Assembly: GCA_013415595.1 (NCBI GenBank)
Contig: JAAEEW010000010.1
Coordinates: 1 to 9,751 of the forward strand
Source of the DNA: Methanosarcinales archaeon
Lineage (GTDB): Archaea; Halobacteriota; Methanosarcinia; Methanotrichales; Methanotrichaceae
Direction of reading: 5' to 3'
Length of the DNA stretch: 9,751 nt
Shown here: positions 5,221 through 9,751 of the stretch, piece after piece
How the letters are laid out: every line of letters starts with the position of its first letter
How positions within the stretch are numbered: the stretch's first letter is position 1
The notes under the pieces: model-generated
The model's input: only the letters and a program-made list of their open reading frames with translations
Told to the model about the DNA's origin: nothing
Databases searched by the model: none
Translations under genes and position numbers: made by a program

Positions 5221-6972
5221 ATGCCCTTTAGAGATCCTCTGGCCCTGCTGGGCCTGCTTGGCACCATACCGCTGATCATCCTGTACCTGATTAGGCCCAA
5301 ACCCCGGGAAGTCCCCTTCTCCTCCCTGATGTTCCTGGTGGAGGGCAAGCCCGAGCGGTCCGCCGCCCTCAGCCGGTTGATAACCGATCCGCTGTTCTGG
5401 ATTCAGCTCATCGTCCTTTGCTCCCTGGCCACGGCCGCCGCCGGCCCCTACACAGTGGAGCGGGGCGACCCGGGAAGCCACCTGGTGGTGGTCCTGGACG
5501 TCTCGGCCAGCATGGAGCAGAGCTTCTCCGCCGCCCTGAACACGGCCTCGGATTACATGGGCCGCTACGACCGCATCAGCATCGTGCTGGCAGAGAGCAT
5601 CCCGGCGGTGGCCCTGCGGGAAGGAAGCCCGGCGGAGGCCCAGGACCGGCTGTCCAGATTGAGCACCCGGGACCTCTCGGCAGACCTGGCCGGGGCCATG
5701 ACCATGGCCAGCACCCTGCTGGGGCCGGAGGGCGGCGACATTCTGGTGATCTCCGACTTCATAAGCTGGCGGGGCGAAGACCCCGACTCGACCCGCAAGC
5801 TGATCGAGTCGGACGGAGTGCAGGTGGCGTTTCGCACCGTGGGCCAGGGCGGGGACAACCTGGGCATAGTGGGGGGGTGGATGGTGCCCTCGATCTCCGG
5901 GCTGAACTACAGCTGCCGGATACATAACTACGGCAGCCCGGCCCAGGTCCCCATAACGGTTAAGGGGCCCGGGGGGTCCTCCACCACCACGGCCTTCATC
6001 GGCTCGGACCAGGACTACTACTTCTCCTTCGACGCCTCCCCCGGTACCAGCACCGTGACCCTGGAGGTGGGCGACGCCGTATCTGCAGACAACGTGGCTT
6101 ACATCTACGCCCCGCCCCGGACCCCCCGGGATGTCCTATACCTGGGGGAGGAGGGCCCGGCCCTGGCCGCCCTCAATTCCATTGCCGACCTGAGGGTCAG
6201 CCAAAGCGGCAGCTACGGGGAGTACGACCTGGTGGTGGTCTCCAGGAACGCATCCGCCGACGGAGGGCTCAACCGGTACATCGACGGCGGGGGAAACGTG
6301 GTATTTGTGGCCTACAGCGGCAACGAGAGCCCGGAGTACCTGCCGGTCAAGGTGCAGGGATCCTCTGACGCCCAGGCCACCCTGTGGGCCCGAAACCCGG
6401 GATTCGCCGGGGATATTCACTTCGAGGAGATCGGCGTCTACTCTTACCTGGAGGCTGCTCCTCGCCGCCACTCGGTGACCATGGTGGAGGTCAACGGCGC
6501 TCCCGCCCTCTCCTACTGGAATCTGGGCCGGGGCCGGGTGATCTACGACGGGCTGGAGGGGGGCATGACCGACTTCTATCAGCGTCCGGAGTACCCCATC
6601 TTCTGGTACTCCATGATCAACTGGCTGACCGACGTGCCCGAGCCCTCCCAGTCCAACCGCAACACCGGAGAGCTAATCCCCCTGGGTGAGCCCACCTCCG
6701 TGGAGACCCCGGACGGGTCCGTCACCACCGCCACCCTCCTCCTGGACCGGGCCGGGATCTACACCTTCCGGGGCCAGACGGTGGCTGCCAGCCTCTACGA
6801 CCCCCTGGAGTCGGACCTGCGGGGATCTCACAGCTTCGCCGGCGGGGACTTCGTCTCCCGGTCGGGAATGGAGAAGATCGTGGAGAAGGAGCAGGCCCGG
6901 TGGCTGATCGCCCTGGCCGCCCTGATGATCCTGCTGGAGCTGTTCATCGTGTGGAGGAGGCGAGAGGTATGA
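5221..6972 (+). CDS. BatA-like membrane protein with vWA and GATase-like domains
   Basis: 583 residues from ATG 5221, chosen because GGGGTG lies just upstream and MPFRDPLALLGLLGTIP matches the typical start of BatA N-terminal (PF07584-type) domains; in-frame TTG 5170 and ATG 5203 lack good sites. There are two N-terminal membrane segments (about 7-24 and 57-75) and one C-terminal segment (about 561-577). The vWA domain at about 87-210 has the metal-binding motif DVSAS (93-97) and a distal Asp179 (ISDF). A beta-rich linker follows. A GATase-like region spans about 302-470 (YDLVVVSRNA, 335-344; RYIDGGGNVVFVA, 352-364; LGRGRVIYDG, 435-444) without an obvious catalytic Cys. Such proteins usually work with MoxR AAA+ ATPases in metal-dependent protein complexes at the membrane; none is seen here. 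The stop overlaps the next ATG by 4 nt. Confidence 0.88.
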   Translation: MPFRDPLALLGLLGTIPLIILYLIRPKPREVPFSSLMFLVEGKPERSAALSRLITDPLFWIQLIVLCSLATAAAGPYTVERGDPGSHLVVVLDVSASMEQSFSAALNTASDYMGRYDRISIVLAESIPAVALREGSPAEAQDRLSRLSTRDLSADLAGAMTMASTLLGPEGGDILVISDFISWRGEDPDSTRKLIESDGVQVAFRTVGQGGDNLGIVGGWMVPSISGLNYSCRIHNYGSPAQVPITVKGPGGSSTTTAFIGSDQDYYFSFDASPGTSTVTLEVGDAVSADNVAYIYAPPRTPRDVLYLGEEGPALAALNSIADLRVSQSGSYGEYDLVVVSRNASADGGLNRYIDGGGNVVFVAYSGNESPEYLPVKVQGSSDAQATLWARNPGFAGDIHFEEIGVYSYLEAAPRRHSVTMVEVNGAPALSYWNLGRGRVIYDGLEGGMTDFYQRPEYPIFWYSMINWLTDVPEPSQSNRNTGELIPLGEPTSVETPDGSVTTATLLLDRAGIYTFRGQTVAASLYDPLESDLRGSHSFAGGDFVSRSGMEKIVEKEQARWLIALAALMILLELFIVWRRREV

Positions 6973-9356
6973 TCCCCGGAGTCTTCTTCTCCACCCCCCA
7001 GGCCCTGTGGCTGCTGGCGCCGGCAGTCCTGCTGGCCCTCTTCTTCCTGAAGCGGGGTAAGGACAGAGCCCTGGTGATCAGCCGGACCCTGGTGGTCTGC
7101 CTCATGATCGTGGCCCTGGCCAACCCTTACGTCATCGCCTCCCAGACCAGGGACGTCAACCGTCCCCGAATAACCTTCCTGGCCGACGACACGCCGTCCA
7201 CCGAGATCTTCGACCGGGGCACAGCAGCCCGCCTGCAGGCGGCCATCCAGGACTCCCAGATCAGAAGCTTCACCGGCCTGGAGACCCCCCTCGGCGACAA
7301 GGTCCTCCAGTACGCTCCCATGGGAGAGACGCTGGTCCTGGTCTCAGACGGCTACAGCAACAGCGGCCGGCCGCTCAAGGAGGCTCTGTCCCTGGCCAGG
7401 GCCTCCAACACCACCGTCTTTGCCATCCAGATGGAGCCGGTGGCCAACGACGCCAGCGTGGAGATATCAGGAACCAATACCGCCGTCAAGGGCGGCGATT
7501 ATCCCTTCACCGTGGTGGTCAGATCGGCAGATCCGGTGGAAGGCACCCTGACCGTCTACGCCGACGACCATTCCATCTACCAGGGCTCTCTGGGTGACAA
7601 CGTCTCCCTCAAGATGTCCAACAAGTTTGCCACCACCGGCACTCACCTGCTCAAAGCCGTGATCTCGCCCAGCAGCGACATTCACCCCATCAACAACGAA
7701 TACCAGAAGGCTGTTTATGTGGTGCCTAAGCCTGCAGTCTTCCTCCTGGCGGAGAAGCCCTCCCCCCTGGAGACGGTTCTCGGAGACCTGTTCACCCTTT
7801 CCACCGGCCAGGAGACACAGTCCAGCTACAGCGGCTACAAGGCGGTGGTCCTGGACAACCGGCGCTACGATGCAGACCTGAATTCCCTCAAGGATTACGT
7901 GCGCGATGGAGGCGGCCTGGTGGTGGTGGGCGGCCCCAACTCCTATGAGCTGGGCGGCTACTACAACTCCACCTTTGAGGAGGTCCTCCCGGTCCGCTCC
8001 AGGCCCAGCACCTTCGAGGGCGGCAAGCTGGTGGTCCTGATCATGGACATCTCCGGAAGCACCATGACTCCCATGAAGACCGGAGACCCCACCACCTTCC
8101 TGGACTACGAGAAGTCCCTGTCCCTGGAGCTGCTCAAGTCCCCCCAGCTCCGGGACGCCCAGATGGGGGTGGTGGTCTTCGGGACCAGGGCCTACGTGGT
8201 CACCAACCCCGTCCCGGTGGCCCGCAGCCGGGGGGTCATCGAAGAGAGCATCAAGAGCCTGCAGACCCCTCTTGGCAAGGACGAGACCAACCTGGACGAC
8301 GGTCTCCGGCTTGCCTGGAGCATGATCAACATCAGCCAGGGCGATTCAGAGATAGTGGTGATCTCTGATGGCCGGCTGGAGCCCGACCGTCTCAAGGGGG
8401 ACGTGGTATTCGAGAACTCCGCCCGGTTGATCCGCCAGATAAACGTCACCACCACCCTGGTTCAGGTGCAGAGCTTCGCCGGGTCCACCGGCCGTCTGGC
8501 CTCCCTGGCCAGCGCCACCGGAGCCACCTTCTACCCGGCCATATACCCGAGCTCCCTGACCCTCAAGACCGGGGAGGTCTTGCCTGAGGAGCAGGAGATC
8601 GAGCCGGAGCCTGCAGATGGCTATTCTCTGGTGGTCTCCGGCACCGATCACTACATAACCCAGGTGCTGGAGGCAGCGGACTTCAACGTCACCCTCAACG
8701 GCTTCAACGACGTGACCCCCAGGCCGGGAGGTCAGAGGCTGGTCATGCTCACCGACGGAAAGCCCATCCTGACGGCCTGGCGCTACGGCCTGGGCCGGGT
8801 GGTGTGCATCACCACCGACGACGGCAACTCCTGGGGCCAGTCTCTGTACGCCCCCTCCGGCTCGGTGCTCGTCTCTTCGGCCGTCAACTGGGCGGTGGGC
8901 GATCCCCGGCCCAAGGCCGGCCGCATAGACGCTGAGGACGGCTGGATGGGCACACCCCAGCAGATCACCATCACCAGCTCGTCGCCTCCCAGGATTCAGG
9001 CCGACCAGGCCATCACCGTCGAGCGGTCCGGGGCCGACCGCTACACCGCCACCCTCACCCCCCAGTACTCAGGAGTCTACTATATCGGCGACTTCGGCAT
9101 AGCGGTAAACTATCCACTGGAGTATCTGGAAGTGGGATTCAATCCCGAACTGATAAACATGATTGAATCCAACGGCTGGAGGACCTTCACCGAGGACGAG
9201 GCATTGAGCGATCTGGTCAGGGATGCCCGGGAGTCCAGCGAGAGGACGGCCACGGAACGGGTGAGCAAGCGGGCCCCGCTTCTGCTGCTGGCGTTGACGA
9301 TATTCCTGGTGGAGGTAGTGTGGAGGCGTCTATGCGAGGTCAAGCGGGGTAGGTGA
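6969..9356 (+). CDS. Membrane-anchored protein with nested vWA inside a GATase-like fold and a short N-terminal vWA-like segment
   Basis: 795 residues. The ATG at 6969 overlaps the upstream stop (ATGA), with GGAGG nearby, so the two proteins are made together. Membrane segments lie at about 11-27, 36-56 and 769-786. Residues about 67-157 look like a compressed vWA: D73-x-T75-x-S77, T106 and SDG (126-128), in about 90 residues instead of the usual 170-200. After an Ig-like stretch (about 160-252), a GATase-like region begins (YVRDGGGLVVVGGPNSYELGG at 310-330 in part) and is interrupted by a full vWA domain (about 354-530: D360-x-S362-x-S364-T, T440, SDG 466-468). The fold then resumes (TAWRYGLGRVVCITTD, 602-617), followed by a beta-rich domain. 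This fits large vWA/GATase-like membrane proteins found beside BatA-type genes. Its substrate is unknown. Confidence 0.87.
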   Translation: MIPGVFFSTPQALWLLAPAVLLALFFLKRGKDRALVISRTLVVCLMIVALANPYVIASQTRDVNRPRITFLADDTPSTEIFDRGTAARLQAAIQDSQIRSFTGLETPLGDKVLQYAPMGETLVLVSDGYSNSGRPLKEALSLARASNTTVFAIQMEPVANDASVEISGTNTAVKGGDYPFTVVVRSADPVEGTLTVYADDHSIYQGSLGDNVSLKMSNKFATTGTHLLKAVISPSSDIHPINNEYQKAVYVVPKPAVFLLAEKPSPLETVLGDLFTLSTGQETQSSYSGYKAVVLDNRRYDADLNSLKDYVRDGGGLVVVGGPNSYELGGYYNSTFEEVLPVRSRPSTFEGGKLVVLIMDISGSTMTPMKTGDPTTFLDYEKSLSLELLKSPQLRDAQMGVVVFGTRAYVVTNPVPVARSRGVIEESIKSLQTPLGKDETNLDDGLRLAWSMINISQGDSEIVVISDGRLEPDRLKGDVVFENSARLIRQINVTTTLVQVQSFAGSTGRLASLASATGATFYPAIYPSSLTLKTGEVLPEEQEIEPEPADGYSLVVSGTDHYITQVLEAADFNVTLNGFNDVTPRPGGQRLVMLTDGKPILTAWRYGLGRVVCITTDDGNSWGQSLYAPSGSVLVSSAVNWAVGDPRPKAGRIDAEDGWMGTPQQITITSSSPPRIQADQAITVERSGADRYTATLTPQYSGVYYIGDFGIAVNYPLEYLEVGFNPELINMIESNGWRTFTEDEALSDLVRDARESSERTATERVSKRAPLLLLALTIFLVEVVWRRLCEVKRGR

Positions 9357-9395
9357 AGGTGATGGAGGATATCCCTTCGCCACCATCCATTCACC

Positions 9396-9447
9396 ACCAG
9401 CTTTTAATAGCAATTCATTCCTATTTAGCTGCATATTTTGTGGAGGT
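9396..9447 (+). promoter_or_regulatory. Promoter and ribosome-binding site of the aIF1 gene
   Basis: CTTTTAATAG (9401-9410) is a good archaeal TATA-like box; a start near 9433 would give a leader of about 27 nt. GGAGGT at 9442-9447 is a strong ribosome-binding site, although its 12-nt spacing to the ATG at 9460 is longer than usual. A TAA directly precedes that ATG in frame, so no longer start is possible. Confidence 0.6.
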
Positions 9448-9459
9448 AAACGCCAATAA

Positions 9460-9751
9460 ATGAGTTCAGAGATGTGCACAGTCTGCGGTCTTCCGAGGGA
9501 GCTCTGCATTTGTGAAGAGGTGGCCAAGGAGCAGCAAAGAATTGCGGTCAAGGTCCACAGGAGAAGATATGGAAAAGAGGTCACAGTCATCCAGGGCATA
9601 GATCCCCATGAGATAGACCTGCAGGAACTCTGTACATATCTGAAGTCCAAGCTGGCTTGTGGCGGTACCGTAAAAGAGAGCATGATAGAGCTGCAGGGCA
9701 ACCACGTCACAAGGATAAAACAGATCCTGATGAAGCGGGGATTCGGTGCAG
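9460..9751 (+). CDS. Translation initiation factor aIF1 (SUI1 family), 3' end cut by window edge
   Basis: 97 codons are visible. The family is about 100 residues long, so only the last few are missing. aIF1 binds the small ribosomal subunit near the P site and helps select the correct start codon. The N-terminus has the archaeal cysteine pattern C6-x2-C9 with C16 and C18 (CTVCGLPRELCICEE). The SUI1 core follows: VKVHRRRYGKEVTVIQGI (about 30-47), then LKSKLACGGTVKE (about 61-73), which is the conserved basic loop before the final strand and helix (IELQGNHVTRIKQIL). It has its own promoter, separate from the upstream vWA genes. Base composition is less GC-rich than the vWA genes, but this is normal for a conserved translation gene and no sign of transfer. 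Confidence 0.96.
   Translation, partial: MSSEMCTVCGLPRELCICEEVAKEQQRIAVKVHRRRYGKEVTVIQGIDPHEIDLQELCTYLKSKLACGGTVKESMIELQGNHVTRIKQILMKRGFGA

Noticed and set aside
6900..6968. Upstream extension of the second vWA protein to 6900
   Set aside because: It would overlap the first vWA gene by 70 nt with no ribosome-binding site; ATG 6969 has an ATGA overlap and good membrane-segment start.
9330..9710. Minus-strand open frames opposite the aIF1 gene
   Set aside because: They are antisense shadows of a clear SUI1 protein with its own promoter.
1..9751. CRISPR array, insertion sequence or long tandem repeats
   Set aside because: Reading the whole window I found no regularly spaced repeats, no transposase motif and no long direct repeats.

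Overview
The window looks like chromosomal DNA of a methanogenic archaeon. Formylmethanofuran dehydrogenase genes (fwdB, fwdD), an archaeal SUI1-type initiation factor (aIF1), a tRNA without an encoded CCA end, archaeal TATA-like boxes and strong GGAGG ribosome-binding sites all agree. Much of the coding DNA is GC-rich. A Methanothrix (Methanosaeta)-like or other Methanosarcinales-type host is my guess; no marker here settles it.

Left end (1-745, minus strand): the first 32 codons of a probable tyrosine recombinase, overlapped by 4 nt (ATGA) by a small gene whose product looks like ribbon-helix-helix plus coiled coil plus winged helix. Just beyond lies tRNA-Leu(UAG), whose 3' end faces these genes. 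This is the usual layout of an element integrated at a tRNA 3' end, with the element running off the left edge. From 746 to 1180 there is no convincing protein gene, but there are two minus-strand TATA-like boxes and two regions of good RNA-folding potential.

Middle (1181-5081): an unrecognised small secreted protein on the plus strand ends at a hairpin plus T-rich terminator. A short non-coding gap follows, then a tightly packed minus-strand operon: Fe-S protein, fwdB, fwdD, argF. The first three belong to the CO2/formylmethanofuran step of methanogenesis (reduction of CO2 or, in reverse, oxidation of the formyl group). The fourth is ornithine carbamoyltransferase. FwdB has Gln where the family normally has a His next to the metal-ligand Cys.

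Right end (5221-9751, plus strand): two translationally coupled membrane-anchored von Willebrand A proteins of the BatA / vWA-plus-GATase-like type, transcribed divergently from the fwd operon. The second is unusual: it carries a complete vWA domain that appears nested inside a GATase-like fold, and near its N-terminus a very short second vWA-like segment. No MoxR ATPase or DUF58 gene, the usual partners, lies in the window. A separate promoter then drives the almost complete aIF1 gene, cut by the right edge.
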